Source: Akkermansia muciniphila
Lineage (GTDB): Bacteria; Verrucomicrobiota; Verrucomicrobiia; Verrucomicrobiales; Akkermansiaceae
DNA: 64,000 nucleotides
Direction of reading: 5' to 3'
Assembly: GCA_945888515.1 (NCBI GenBank)
Contig: CAMDAD010000001.1
Span: 124,001 to 188,000 of the forward strand
Positions 45,478-55,130 of this stretch are shown piece after piece (positions within the stretch are counted from its first letter, which is position 1; the number at the start of each line of letters is the position of its first letter). The notes beneath the pieces are model-generated. The model was not told the origin of the DNA, did no database searches, and worked only from the letters and a program-made list of their open reading frames with translations. The position numbers and the translations under genes were made by a program.

Positions 45478-46071
45478 TCAAAGCCCAAGCGCTGCCACAC
45501 TGGTTTCCAGTGCTTCATGATCCTGATGATCGTATTGGTGGCAATGGAAACCGTAGCGCCGCCCCGCCTCGATGTTGGCAGGCAGATCATCGATGTAAAA
45601 GGTTTCCTCAGGCACCAACTGGTATGCTTCGATCGCGGTTTGGTAGAAACTATCAAGCGGTTTCATGCAGCCGATTTCATGCGACATCACAGCGCCATGA
45701 AAGTGGGCAAAGACGGGATAAGCCTCATAAATCCACGGATGATGGATGGGATTGATGTTGGAGAACAAAATCAAGCGATGACCATCCGCCGCCCATTTTT
45801 CCGCAAGTTGCCAGGTCTCCGGGATCGGAGTGAAGATCGAGCGCCAGGCGTCGATGAATTCCGCAGCACTGGCACGACTGCCCAATGTTTCGAGCGCCCA
45901 TGCGGTGAAGGAAGCGGCATCGATGCGACCACTCTCCAGATCATCGCGTTTTACGTCGAGCAAGCGCAGTCGCTCCGCCGCATCACCCAACTCAGCGGGG
46001 ATCAGGGCATGGAGCGCTTCTTTGTAATCGAAGCGCAGCAACACGTTGCCGATGTCAAACAAGATGGTCAT
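45478..46071 (-). CDS. HAD-superfamily phosphatase, YihX-like
   Basis: A 197-residue haloacid-dehalogenase fold hydrolase. Motif I is MTILFDIGNVLLRFDY, the 'FDxGNV' variant seen in YihX-like sugar phosphatases; motif II is LILFSNINPIHH, and motifs III-IV are GCMKPLDSFYQTAIEAY and FYIDDLPANIEAGRRYG. Substrate cannot be told. The ATG at 46071 starts at motif I. It is divergent from the carboxypeptidase-like gene. Confidence 0.88.
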   Translation of the reverse strand: MTILFDIGNVLLRFDYKEALHALIPAELGDAAERLRLLDVKRDDLESGRIDAASFTAWALETLGSRASAAEFIDAWRSIFTPIPETWQLAEKWAADGHRLILFSNINPIHHPWIYEAYPVFAHFHGAVMSHEIGCMKPLDSFYQTAIEAYQLVPEETFYIDDLPANIEAGRRYGFHCHQYDHQDHEALETSVAALGL

Positions 46072-46163
46072 GGCACAAGCGTGCGCGCAGGCATGACGCA
46101 AGGAAAGAAGAAAATCTCATGGATTGTGGTTGAGTTTTCCCGATGTCTGACTAGAGTGCGCGC

Positions 46164-47108
46164 GTGACGATACAAGGACTGAAACATGGAATTCTGCTGT
46201 TTCTAGGATGCTTGACGGGAGTCGCGTCGGCGCAGGAGGCATACATGGTCGTGGAGGCTCACTCAGGCAAAGTGCTGCTCGCGCAAAATTCCCAGGTGAA
46301 ACGTCCCGTTGCGAGTCTAACGAAAATTTGCACCGGAGTGGTGGCCACGGATTGGGCACTGGCGACAAATCAGGATTTGAAAAAAGTTATGGCCACCGTG
46401 CCGGAGTCGATCATGCGCGTGGGCGGTGCGAATCCGCTCCATTTGCAACCTGGTCAACAAATCAGTCTGTCGGACGCGTTGTATGCGGCTCTGTTAGGCT
46501 CAGACAATCTCGCGGCGATGACGATCGCCGATCACATTGGTCGCGATATGAGCAATCGTCGCGGCAAGCAGGAAGATCCCGTATGGCATTTTGTGAGAGA
46601 AATGAATGAACTTGCCCGCACGCTTGGCATGAAAAGCACGCGCTTTCTCAACCCGCACGGTCTTGAGCTACACAAGCAAGAAGGCTACTCCACCGCCGCT
46701 GATATGGCAAAACTCTCAATCTACGCGATGCGCCGACCAGCCTTCGCGTTTTTTGTTCGTCAGAAGTCGCGCAGTATCACGGTGGCAGGAAAATCATACC
46801 AGCTCACGAATACCAATCAATTGGTCGGAGAGGCAGGGATTCTAGGAATCAAAACCGGACAAACCACGCCTTCGGGACCGTGCTTGGCTACATCGATGGA
46901 AAAAGATCCTCTGATCCGCACCAAGCCCGATGGCACCAAAGGCGCTACGCCGCGGCGGATGATTGTGGTGCTGCTCAATAGCCCTGATCGCTTCGGGCGC
47001 ACGCGCAGTTTGCTGCATTCGGGCTGGCTTGGCTACGATCAATGGATTACGGAAGGCGCGCTAATCCAGGATCGCAATCGAGAAATTTTACCCGTGCCAA
47101 AATTTTGA
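46164..47108 (+). CDS. D-alanyl-D-alanine carboxypeptidase-like protein (peptidase S11)
   Basis: This 314-residue periplasmic serine peptidase trims peptidoglycan pentapeptides. It has a signal peptide (HGILLFLGCLTGVASA), the SxxK motif SLTK (51-54), the second motif SDN (113-115, usually SGN) and the KTG box GIKTGQT (230-232). It lacks the C-terminal beta domain and membrane anchor of PBP5, as in shorter S11 enzymes. The start is GTG at 46164. Confidence 0.92.
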   Translation: MTIQGLKHGILLFLGCLTGVASAQEAYMVVEAHSGKVLLAQNSQVKRPVASLTKICTGVVATDWALATNQDLKKVMATVPESIMRVGGANPLHLQPGQQISLSDALYAALLGSDNLAAMTIADHIGRDMSNRRGKQEDPVWHFVREMNELARTLGMKSTRFLNPHGLELHKQEGYSTAADMAKLSIYAMRRPAFAFFVRQKSRSITVAGKSYQLTNTNQLVGEAGILGIKTGQTTPSGPCLATSMEKDPLIRTKPDGTKGATPRRMIVVLLNSPDRFGRTRSLLHSGWLGYDQWITEGALIQDRNREILPVPKF

Positions 47109-47145
47109 GCGATGCACGGATTTACTTTGAAACAAACGAGACAAT

Positions 47146-48219
47146 ATGAAAATCGGAATTTTGAATAGTGGGGGCGATTGCCCGGGATTGAATGCGGTGA
47201 TTCACGGTGTGGTCGGAGCGGCTTCGGAACTCGGCTGGGAAGTCGTCGGGTTTCGCGATGGCTTCGAGGGTCTCCTGCCTCCAGGCGATTTCATGATGCT
47301 GCGCCCTGAAGATACGGTGGGGATTTTAAAGCTCGGCGGCACGATTTTGGGCACAACAAATAAAGGTCATTTCGCTGCAAAAGTAGGCGTCGGCGAAGTC
47401 AGCGGAGTGCCCAAGGAGATCGTCGCCAAAGCCAAGCGGACCATGGAGCAAATGGGCATCGGCGCGCTGGTCGTTGTCGGCGGCGATGGCTCTCTCACCA
47501 CCGGCTTACAACTCTATCGTGAGGGCTGGCCCATCATCGGCGTGCCCAAAACGATCGATAATGACTTGCAAGCGACCGCGATGACATTCGGCTTCGATAG
47601 CGCTGTCAGCACAGTGGTGGATGGGCTCGACCGCCTTCACACCACAGCAGCCAGTCACAAGCGCGTGATGGTTCTGGAAGTGATGGGCCGTCATGCCGGC
47701 TGGATCGCGTTGTGGGGAGGCATGGCAGGCGGAGCGAACGTGGTGTTGCTGCCAGAAATTCCCTTTGATATGGAGAAAGTGGCCGCACACATCAAAGCGC
47801 GCGAAGCCGCAGGATGCCACAGTACGCTGGTGGTTGTGGCGGAAGGCGCGCGCCTGCCGGATGGTCATGTGATGAGCATCGACGAAAATTGCGGCGGCGA
47901 AGTGCGCCTCGGCGGCATGGGCGAATACGTGGCGCAACAAATCGAGAAACTCACCGGGAAGGAAACACGGGCCTGCACTCTCGGTCATTTGCAACGGGGC
48001 GGTGCGCCCACATCGCTGGACCGCATTCTCGGCGTTCGCTTCGGTGTGATGGCGGTAAAACTTGCAGCGGAAGGCCGTTTCGGTCGTATGGTGAGCTATC
48101 AATCCTACCACGTCGATTCCGTGCCGATCGAGGAAGCTGTCGATCAATTGCGCCTTGTCAATCCAACGGGCGAGATGGTGCAGGCAGGAAGAGCCATCGG
48201 AATTTGTTTCGGAGATTGA
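47146..48219 (+). CDS. 6-phosphofructokinase, PfkA family (mixed group III type)
   Basis: Phosphorylates fructose-6-phosphate in glycolysis. The 357-residue protein opens MKIGILNSGGDCPGLNAVIH and has VVGGDGSLTTG, PKTIDNDL, EVMGRHAGWIAL and LGHLQRGGAPTSLDR. The residue after GGD is Gly (ATP-type), while the residue before TIDND is Lys (common in pyrophosphate-type). This combination is found in ATP-using members of group III, so ATP use is likely but not certain. Confidence 0.92.
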   Translation: MKIGILNSGGDCPGLNAVIHGVVGAASELGWEVVGFRDGFEGLLPPGDFMMLRPEDTVGILKLGGTILGTTNKGHFAAKVGVGEVSGVPKEIVAKAKRTMEQMGIGALVVVGGDGSLTTGLQLYREGWPIIGVPKTIDNDLQATAMTFGFDSAVSTVVDGLDRLHTTAASHKRVMVLEVMGRHAGWIALWGGMAGGANVVLLPEIPFDMEKVAAHIKAREAAGCHSTLVVVAEGARLPDGHVMSIDENCGGEVRLGGMGEYVAQQIEKLTGKETRACTLGHLQRGGAPTSLDRILGVRFGVMAVKLAAEGRFGRMVSYQSYHVDSVPIEEAVDQLRLVNPTGEMVQAGRAIGICFGD

Positions 48220-48267
48220 TGAATTCGGTGTTTCCATGGACTCGGGAATCTGCTTGAATCCCGTGCC

Positions 48268-48753
48268 ATGTCCACCGACCCATTACTGGAACTGCTGCGT
48301 TCGAAAGCCCGCCACACACACGAAGAACTTGCCGAGTTGCTCGCGATGAGCGAGTCGGAAGTGCGAGCGAAAATCGCAGCGTGGGAAAAAGATGGCACCA
48401 TCCTCGGCTATCATGCGGTCGTCAATGGCGAGCGCGCTGGTGACCTGAACGTGCAGGCATTCATCGAGGTGAAAGTCACGCCCGAACGCGGTGGCGGCTT
48501 TGACCGACTGGCGCTGCGCATCGCTCGCTTCGACCAAGTGGTAAGCTGTTATCTCGCCAGTGGCGGCTATGACCTAATGGTCGTGGTGGAGGGCACCGAC
48601 CTGCGCGAGGTCGCGCGTTTCGTATCCGAACGACTCAGCACCTTGGATGGCGTCCTTTCCACCGCCACTCATTTCCTGCTGAAAACCTACAAACAATACG
48701 GCTTCCTTTTCGAGGGCGAGGGAAGTGTGGAACGTCTCGCTGTGAGCCCGTGA
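48268..48753 (+). CDS. Lrp/AsnC-family transcriptional regulator
   Basis: A 161-residue regulator with an N-terminal helix-turn-helix (THEELAELLAMSESEVRAKI) and a C-terminal RAM effector domain (VQAFIEVKVTPERGG through VVSCYLASGGYDLMVVVEG). It precedes the aminotransferase gene by 22 bases, so it probably controls that operon in response to an amino acid. Confidence 0.9.
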   Translation: MSTDPLLELLRSKARHTHEELAELLAMSESEVRAKIAAWEKDGTILGYHAVVNGERAGDLNVQAFIEVKVTPERGGGFDRLALRIARFDQVVSCYLASGGYDLMVVVEGTDLREVARFVSERLSTLDGVLSTATHFLLKTYKQYGFLFEGEGSVERLAVSP

Positions 48754-48775
48754 AACCTTGTTAGATTATTGAATT

Positions 48776-49942
48776 ATGGATTATTCCAACATCATTGCGA
48801 AACACATCGCTTCCATTCCACGCTCCGGCATACGCGACTTTTTTGAACTGGTTCAGGGGCGTGACGATGTGATCTCCCTCGGCGTCGGCGAGCCGGATTT
48901 CTCCACCCCATGGCACATCCGTGAGGCAGCAATTTATTCGTTAGAAAAAGGTCAGACGAGCTACACGTCGAACCTCGGGCTGCTCTCCCTGCGCAAATCG
49001 ATCGCGAAATACGTCAGCCGTTTTTTCCATGTTGATTATGATGCGGAAAAAGAAGTGTTGGTAACGGTCGGCGTCAGTGAGGCGATCGATCTTGCCCTTC
49101 GCGCTCTGCTGAACCCCGGCGACGAGGTAATCTATCACGAACCGTGCTACGTTTCCTACAGCCCGAGCATTGTCATGGCCTATGGTAAGCCGGTGACAGT
49201 CGTCACGAAAAAAGAAGACGGCTTCTCACTGAAGCCCGAAGCCGTCGCTGCTGCGATCACACCACGCACACGCATGCTCATGCTGAATTTTCCTACCAAT
49301 CCCACGGGTGCCTGCGCTACGCGTGAGGACTTGGAAGGAATCGCGAAACTGTGCGTTGAGCATGATCTGATCGTGATGACCGATGAGATTTACAGCGAGT
49401 TGCGCTACGATGGCGAAGAGCACCTGAGCATTGCGGCTTTGCCGGGTATGCGCGAACGCACCATTTTGTTGCATGGATTTTCCAAGGCTTTTGCCATGAC
49501 AGGCTTCCGACTCGGCTACGCATGCGCGCCGCAGCCCATCATCGAGGCCATGATGAAAATCCACCAATACGCCATGCTCTGTGCGCCGATCATGAGCCAG
49601 AACGCCGCTATCGAAGCACTCGAAAACGGCACGCCATCGATGGAAAAAATGCGCGATAGCTATCACCAGCGTCGCGACTACGTGGTGAAGCGTCTGAACG
49701 AAATGGGCATCGAGTGCCACACCCCCGGCGGAGCGTTTTATGTGTTTCCCGACATCAGCAAGTTTGGACTGTCCAGCAAGGAATTCGCGATGAAATTGTT
49801 AGAACAGGAAAGCGTGGCAGCGGTACCGGGCACGGCATTCGGTTCCTGCGGCGAAGGATTCCTGCGCTGCTGTTATGCGACTGGTTTCGATGACTTGAAG
49901 TTAGCGATGGATAAAATCGAACGCTTCATTTCCAAGCTGTGA
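48776..49942 (+). CDS. Class I/II pyridoxal-phosphate aminotransferase
   Basis: A 388-residue fold-type I enzyme. ISLGVGEPDFSTPWHIREAA, NFPTNPTGACATREDLE, VMTDEIYSELRYDG and the PLP lysine in HGFSKAFAMTGFRLGYA are all present, as is the C-terminal substrate Arg in GEGFLRCCYAT. The family includes aspartate and aromatic aminotransferases; the substrate is not determined. An Lrp regulator precedes it and a CPBP protease follows after 4 bases. Confidence 0.92.
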   Translation: MDYSNIIAKHIASIPRSGIRDFFELVQGRDDVISLGVGEPDFSTPWHIREAAIYSLEKGQTSYTSNLGLLSLRKSIAKYVSRFFHVDYDAEKEVLVTVGVSEAIDLALRALLNPGDEVIYHEPCYVSYSPSIVMAYGKPVTVVTKKEDGFSLKPEAVAAAITPRTRMLMLNFPTNPTGACATREDLEGIAKLCVEHDLIVMTDEIYSELRYDGEEHLSIAALPGMRERTILLHGFSKAFAMTGFRLGYACAPQPIIEAMMKIHQYAMLCAPIMSQNAAIEALENGTPSMEKMRDSYHQRRDYVVKRLNEMGIECHTPGGAFYVFPDISKFGLSSKEFAMKLLEQESVAAVPGTAFGSCGEGFLRCCYATGFDDLKLAMDKIERFISKL

Positions 49943-49946
49943 GTTC

Positions 49947-50723
49947 ATGAGTGATCGCAGCCAGTCCCTGCGCTTGTATGATCCCAGGGGCTGGGTGAAT
50001 GCCCATGTAAGACCCTTTGTGCTGTTCATGGGCATCCTGCTGCTGTTGCAGTTTACCGGTGATTTTTTTCAATGGGATCATCCAGCGGCATCATGGTGGC
50101 GGCGTTGGCCCGAGCAGTGGGTTTATCCGTTGCAAACGCTGATTTGCTTGGGCTATCTGCTGCGCCACTGGCGATATTACGAGTTTCACTGGAACTTTCG
50201 CTGGGCTTTAGTCGGCGCGATATTCGGCGTGTCGGGCATCGCCTGCTGGTTGCTGCCGACGACGCTGTATGATCGATGGGAATTGGAGGGCGAAACCACC
50301 GACTGGATGAAGTGGCTTGGCATTCAAGAACGCAAAGTGGGATTTGACCCGGGCGTGTTTACGAATCCGGCTGCGTATGGATTTTCGTTAGTGATGCGCT
50401 TCCTGCGCGCTACCGTGGTCGTGGCATTGATTGAGGAAATTTTCTGGCGTGGTTTTCTCATGCGCTTTCTCGCAAATCGCGATGGCGATTACTGGAAAGT
50501 CCCCTTCGGCAAGCACAACTGGCTGTCCTATGTGGTCTGCACTCTTGCATTTACGATAGCTCATGCGCCCATCGATTATGCTGGAGCATTGGTCTATGGC
50601 ACGCTGACTTATCTACTATGCGTATGGAGCAAAAATCTTGGCGCCTGCGTCGTCATGCACGCCACCGCCAATTTTCTCATGGGCTGCTACATCATGGCGT
50701 ATGGCAAATATGGGCTGTGGTGA
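49947..50723 (+). CDS. CPBP-family intramembrane metalloprotease
   Basis: A 258-residue polytopic membrane protein with the three CPBP motifs: EEIFWRGFLMR, FTIAHAPIDYAGA and VVMHATANFLMG. The Glu-Glu and two His residues form the metal site. The length and N-terminal arrangement resemble the 'CAAX protease-related' group often seen in organisms with exosortase/PEP-CTERM sorting, but no such gene is in the window. It is likely cotranscribed with the aminotransferase. Confidence 0.85.
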   Translation: MSDRSQSLRLYDPRGWVNAHVRPFVLFMGILLLLQFTGDFFQWDHPAASWWRRWPEQWVYPLQTLICLGYLLRHWRYYEFHWNFRWALVGAIFGVSGIACWLLPTTLYDRWELEGETTDWMKWLGIQERKVGFDPGVFTNPAAYGFSLVMRFLRATVVVALIEEIFWRGFLMRFLANRDGDYWKVPFGKHNWLSYVVCTLAFTIAHAPIDYAGALVYGTLTYLLCVWSKNLGACVVMHATANFLMGCYIMAYGKYGLW

Positions 50724-50827
50724 AGTCGTTACTGGTTGCGATAAGCTCATGCCGATGAACGGCGCGAGAGTGATTTTCCCCGAGAGTTACCTTGCAATTT
50801 TTTGCAAATGCCCACAAGTTTGTGCAT

Positions 50828-52660
50828 ATGCATCCTGAAGTGGCAAAATTGGTAGAAGCAGGTCGAATCAATGCAGCCGTCGGCGAGCGGCTCTCGCAAG
50901 TCGCGCCAGGCTGCTACCTACTCAGCAAATCCTGGGGCGCAGGCAAGATCGTTTCCTGGAGCCTGCGCGATAAAAAAGTAGTTGTCGATTTCGCGGATAA
51001 GTCAGCCCAAGAAATGGACTTGCAATTCGTCATGCAAAAAACCGAACCTCTGCAAGCCGATGACTTCCGTGCGAAGAAAATCGAACAGATCGAGGAACTC
51101 CGCCATCTCGCCAAGTCCGACCCCGTTGAACTCGCAGCGCATGTTCTGGTGAGCCACGGCAATAGCATGACACTCGATGCTTTCGAGAAGGAGCTCAATG
51201 GTCCCGTCATTCCCGCGGCTGATTTTAAAAAATGGTGGGACAACGCGAAAAAACTCATGTCTGCCAGCAAGCGCGTGGTCGTGCCGCCGCGTCGCACCGA
51301 CATGATCGTGCTGCGTACCGGAGGTATGACACCGGCTCAAGCGCTCGTTGCCGACTTTGAAGCAGCGCGCGACCTCAAGGTCAAAGCGAAGACGCTGGAA
51401 GCCATCGCTGCCGAAGTGCATTTGTTTGCGGATGACGAAGATACTTTGCACCGCCTCTACGATGATATCGAAGCGGAAGTCAAACGCGGCACCCGTCTTC
51501 ACCTAGGCAATGTATTTGAGCTCCTCCTCATCCGCGATCAAATGGCTGGCAGTTCGAAGGTGCAGATTGCCGAAGAAGCCACCCGACTCTCGGAAGTGAT
51601 ACGATCGGAATACACTCGCGTATCAGAAGCCATCGCCGGCATGAGCGCCGTGCGCCAACGCGAAATCTATGATGCTTTCCCCTCCGCTTTCGGCGGACAA
51701 TGGGTCGAAAAACTCATGGGCGTCGTAGAAAAAGCTGGTGCCCGCGGCCTTGGCGAAATCGCTAAAATTTTCGAAGCACGTGGTGAACTCGCGGCACTGG
51801 AAGATTATCTCCGACGCGCGATCACCCGACGTTCCCTCGGTCACGAAGCGCTCATCTGGGTCTGCCGCGAGCGCGAAGCCAGCGGAGCACGCGTCTTCAG
51901 CGCGGATGTCGGTGCCGCGATTCTCAACCAGCTTGAGTCAGATTTCATTGCCGATGGGCCGCGTAAATCACAGCGCCTGCAATCGCTTCTCGGTGAGGAC
52001 AAGGAACTGCTGTCCGACCTCGTGAGCCTGATGGATGTCAATGAAGCTCGTAACTTCGGCCGCCGTTTGATGGAATGTCCAGTTTTCAATGAGCTCGATA
52101 AAAAATCGCTAATGGCCCGCGTGATCAAGGCCCGCCCCGAAACGGAAGTGCTGGTCAGCGGCGAGGACAAAGGTAAGGAAGAAGAGTTGCTCGTATCATG
52201 GACTAGCCTCGAAGCCCGCCGCGCGGAACTCCAGGAACTCGTCTCGGTGCGCATCCCTCAGAACCGTGAGGATGTCAAAATCGCACGCTCTTACGGCGAC
52301 CTGCGCGAGAACTTCGAATACAAGTCCGCCAAGGACATGGAGAAATACCTCAACAGCCGCCGACGCGACCTAGAGCGCGATGTCTCGCGCGCCCGTGGCA
52401 CCGATTTCAAGGGCGTTGATTGCGGTATGGTGAACATCGGCACCATCGTGAGTCTCTCCAATGACAAAGGCGAAACCTATCAGGTCTCTGTTCTCGGTGC
52501 TTGGGACAGCGACCCGGAAAAACGCTGGGTTTCCTATCTATCGGAAGCAGGAGCCGCCCTTCTTCACGCGAAAGTCGGCGATCTAGTGCAACTGCGCGAT
52601 CACGACAACCAGCAGCAAATGAACTGGAACGTTACCAAGATCGAGCCGTTTGCTTCCTGA
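50828..52660 (+). CDS. greA: GreA with a large N-terminal extension
   Basis: GreA rescues backtracked RNA polymerase by stimulating transcript cleavage. The C-terminal 150 or so residues are a full GreA: the coiled-coil tip ARSYGDLRENFEYKSAKDME with the catalytic acidic pair (Asp, Glu), then VNIGTIVSLSNDKGETYQVS and the globular domain. Ahead of it lie about 450 residues of helical sequence with an SH3-like opening (GCYLLSKSWGAGKIVSWSLR). Chlamydial GreA has a comparable extension, so this is a PVC trait. The ATG at 50828 (MHPEVAKLVEAGRINAAVG) is preferred over 50792. Confidence 0.9.
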   Translation: MHPEVAKLVEAGRINAAVGERLSQVAPGCYLLSKSWGAGKIVSWSLRDKKVVVDFADKSAQEMDLQFVMQKTEPLQADDFRAKKIEQIEELRHLAKSDPVELAAHVLVSHGNSMTLDAFEKELNGPVIPAADFKKWWDNAKKLMSASKRVVVPPRRTDMIVLRTGGMTPAQALVADFEAARDLKVKAKTLEAIAAEVHLFADDEDTLHRLYDDIEAEVKRGTRLHLGNVFELLLIRDQMAGSSKVQIAEEATRLSEVIRSEYTRVSEAIAGMSAVRQREIYDAFPSAFGGQWVEKLMGVVEKAGARGLGEIAKIFEARGELAALEDYLRRAITRRSLGHEALIWVCREREASGARVFSADVGAAILNQLESDFIADGPRKSQRLQSLLGEDKELLSDLVSLMDVNEARNFGRRLMECPVFNELDKKSLMARVIKARPETEVLVSGEDKGKEEELLVSWTSLEARRAELQELVSVRIPQNREDVKIARSYGDLRENFEYKSAKDMEKYLNSRRRDLERDVSRARGTDFKGVDCGMVNIGTIVSLSNDKGETYQVSVLGAWDSDPEKRWVSYLSEAGAALLHAKVGDLVQLRDHDNQQQMNWNVTKIEPFAS

Positions 52661-52828
52661 TCCACGGATGTATCCCGCATGATCAGGTGCCACTCATGTG
52701 CGTGATCCTTCTTGACTCGTTAAAAGTCACTCCCTCCGGCAAGCAGATTTCTTTTCATAAAGTTCTTCAGACCGCAGGAAAAAATCCACGAGTTGCTGAA
52801 TCACCTTGTCGCGACAGAGTCGCGTGCT

Positions 52829-54481
52829 ATGGTTTTTCCGATGCAGCAAGGCTTACGGATCGGAATCGCGCAGATCAATGGCACCGTGGGAGACTTTCCC
52901 GGAAACGCGAAAAAAATCCTCGCCGCCTATCGCGAGTGCTTAGATCAAGGCGCGGATTTAGTCATCACACCGGAGCTTTCGTTGGTCGGCTATCCCCCGC
53001 GCGATCTGGTGCAGAAGTCGCAGTTTGTTCCAAAGTGCCTGCAAGCTCTTGATTATCTGTCAGAGGAAATCAAAGCCATTCCGCTGATCGTAGGCTACGT
53101 CGATCTCAACACAAATACGGCTCCGGGACGTCCGTTTCGCAACGCAGCGGCTTGGCTGGAAAAGGGACGCGTCCTTCACAAAATTTGGAAAACCCTTCTT
53201 CCCACATACGATGTCTTTGACGAGATGCGCTATTTCGAACCCGGCGAATGCTGCGAGGCCATTGTGTGGCGCGGTCATCGCATCGGCATCACCATCTGCG
53301 AAGATATTTGGAATGAAGAGTTCCTGCCGCGCCCGCTTTATGATCGCGACCCTGTGGCGGAACTGACCGCGCAAAAGATCGACCTGCTACTCAATCTCAG
53401 TGCTTCCCCCTTCCATATTGGCAAGGCCGCGCAGCGGCGTGAATTGATCACAAGTGTAGCGAAAGAAATCAAGGCTCCGGTAGTGTATTGCAATGCCTAC
53501 GGCGGCAATGACGAGTTGGTGTTTGATGGACATTCGATCGTGGCGACACCCGACAATAACGTTTGGCAGATGAGTGGCTTTGCGGAAGAGGTTCGCACCA
53601 TTTCTCTGGATGCCATTCCCTCAGATTTCTCCGAATCAGAGGAAGCGGAACAACTCTATCAAGCACTAGTCTTAGGCACTCGCGATTACGCTCACAAGTG
53701 CGGCTTTCATAGCGTCTGTCTCGGGCTGAGTGGTGGCATCGATAGCGCGCTGACCGCCGTCATCGCCGCCGAAGCGCTGGGCGCGGAAAACGTTTTTGGC
53801 CTGACCATGCCCAGCCCGTTTTCCTCACGCGGCAGCGTGGATGATTCCTTTCAACTAGCCACCGCACTGGGCATTTCCTGCACCGAGGTGCCGATCGCAG
53901 CATCATTCACCGCGGTTAAGGAGAGCCTGTCCGAACTTTTTTCTGGGAAAAAAGAAGATGTTACCGAGGAAAACATGCAAGCACGTATCAGAGGTCTTTA
54001 CCTCATGTCGTTTTCTAATAAATGCGGTCACCTGCTTCTCACTACGGGGAACAAGAGCGAACTCGCCGTCGGCTATTGCACGATCTACGGCGACATGTGC
54101 GGCGGCCTAGCTGTTATTTCCGATCTTCCAAAAACCAAGGTATACGAGGTCGCGCGCTGGATCAATCGGAGTCGCGAAATCATTCCTTGGAACACGATCG
54201 AAAAAGCCCCCAGCGCGGAGCTGCGCCCGGATCAGAAAGACCAAGATACGCTACCGCCCTACGACCTGCTGGACGCGCTGCTGCATCGGCTTATCGAACT
54301 CCAAGAAGATCCCGAGCAAGTCATCGCCGCCGGCTTCGAAGAAACGATAGTGCGCTGGGTCCAGCGCCGCATCGACCTGAACGAATGGAAACGACAACAG
54401 GCAGCACCAGGCCTACGCGTCACCAGCAAAGCCTTCGGCAGCGGACGCCGCATGCCCATCGTACAACGCTTTCAGAGTTAA
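52829..54481 (+). CDS. nadE: Glutamine-dependent NAD+ synthetase
   Basis: The enzyme amidates nicotinic acid adenine dinucleotide to NAD, the last step of synthesis. The 550-residue protein joins an N-terminal nitrilase-type glutaminase (Glu in VITPELSLVGYPPRD, Lys in HKIWKTLLPTYDVFDE, Cys in IGITICEDIWNEE) to a C-terminal synthetase with the PP-loop LGLSGGIDSALTA and TTGNKSELAVGYCTIYGDMC. The start is either this ATG or one at 52841. The frame is open upstream but not conserved. Confidence 0.95.
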   Translation: MVFPMQQGLRIGIAQINGTVGDFPGNAKKILAAYRECLDQGADLVITPELSLVGYPPRDLVQKSQFVPKCLQALDYLSEEIKAIPLIVGYVDLNTNTAPGRPFRNAAAWLEKGRVLHKIWKTLLPTYDVFDEMRYFEPGECCEAIVWRGHRIGITICEDIWNEEFLPRPLYDRDPVAELTAQKIDLLLNLSASPFHIGKAAQRRELITSVAKEIKAPVVYCNAYGGNDELVFDGHSIVATPDNNVWQMSGFAEEVRTISLDAIPSDFSESEEAEQLYQALVLGTRDYAHKCGFHSVCLGLSGGIDSALTAVIAAEALGAENVFGLTMPSPFSSRGSVDDSFQLATALGISCTEVPIAASFTAVKESLSELFSGKKEDVTEENMQARIRGLYLMSFSNKCGHLLLTTGNKSELAVGYCTIYGDMCGGLAVISDLPKTKVYEVARWINRSREIIPWNTIEKAPSAELRPDQKDQDTLPPYDLLDALLHRLIELQEDPEQVIAAGFEETIVRWVQRRIDLNEWKRQQAAPGLRVTSKAFGSGRRMPIVQRFQS

Positions 54482-54589
54482 TTCGTATTTCTCTACTGAG
54501 TCGTTTTATTCGATATATCGTTATTTTTAACTCTTTTCTATTTACGAATCCATCACGAAGTCGATACGGAGTGAAATCTAGAAGGAACT

Positions 54590-54611
54590 CCCCCGCAATC
54601 TTTCGGCGGGG
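54590..54611. terminator. GC-rich hairpin between convergent nadE and a lipoprotein gene
   Basis: CCCCGC (54591-54596) and GCGGGG (54606-54611) form a short stem around a 9-base loop. It sits in the 144-base convergent gap. No T-run follows on either strand, so termination is uncertain. Confidence 0.35.
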
Positions 54612-54625
54612 TGCGTCGCATCCCC

Positions 54626-55075
54626 TCATCGCCAAAGATACGAGCGCTTTGTAGCAATGACTTTTCCCTCTCGCATCACGCTAGCCCGCCACGCCAGCAC
54701 ACGGCCATTTTTCTGATAGTCATGTCCAGTGATTGTGAAATAAGCATCGGCCTGCGATATGACAGTTCCCTTTTGCGTCATGCGTTTGACACTGCTGCCG
54801 CTGCCCGCTTGCAAGTATTCGAAGAGGAATTCCACATTGCGCGCTTTGTCTGCCCGCTGCTTCCAGATCAGGTGATAGTATTGTCCCACTTTTTGCAAGC
54901 GCTCCTCCTGCGTCACCGCGCCATGAAGAAATCGCTGCACTTCGCCGCGAACCATCAAATCGTTGTTTTCATCAAACATGTTCTCGCGCAAATGATACTG
55001 CTTCACCGTCAATCCCATGGGATCGGAAACGCAGGATGCCAGACACAGGAACAAAAGGACGAAATACTGTTTCAT
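54626..55075 (-). CDS. Putative lipoprotein
   Basis: A 149-residue protein with a lipoprotein signal, MKQYFVLLFLCLASCVSDP, whose lipobox is LASC. The mature part is mixed alpha/beta, with WRASVMREGKVIATKRSYLW at the end. No family is recognised. An in-frame ATG two codons upstream (55081) is possible. It lies after cinA on the same strand with a 55-base gap. Confidence 0.75.
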   Translation of the reverse strand: MKQYFVLLFLCLASCVSDPMGLTVKQYHLRENMFDENNDLMVRGEVQRFLHGAVTQEERLQKVGQYYHLIWKQRADKARNVEFLFEYLQAGSGSSVKRMTQKGTVISQADAYFTITGHDYQKNGRVLAWRASVMREGKVIATKRSYLWR

Positions 55076-55130
55076 TACCAAGCCAGTGTCCGCGATTCGG
55101 TGCCAAAGCTCAAATCAGAAATCAAAAAAC

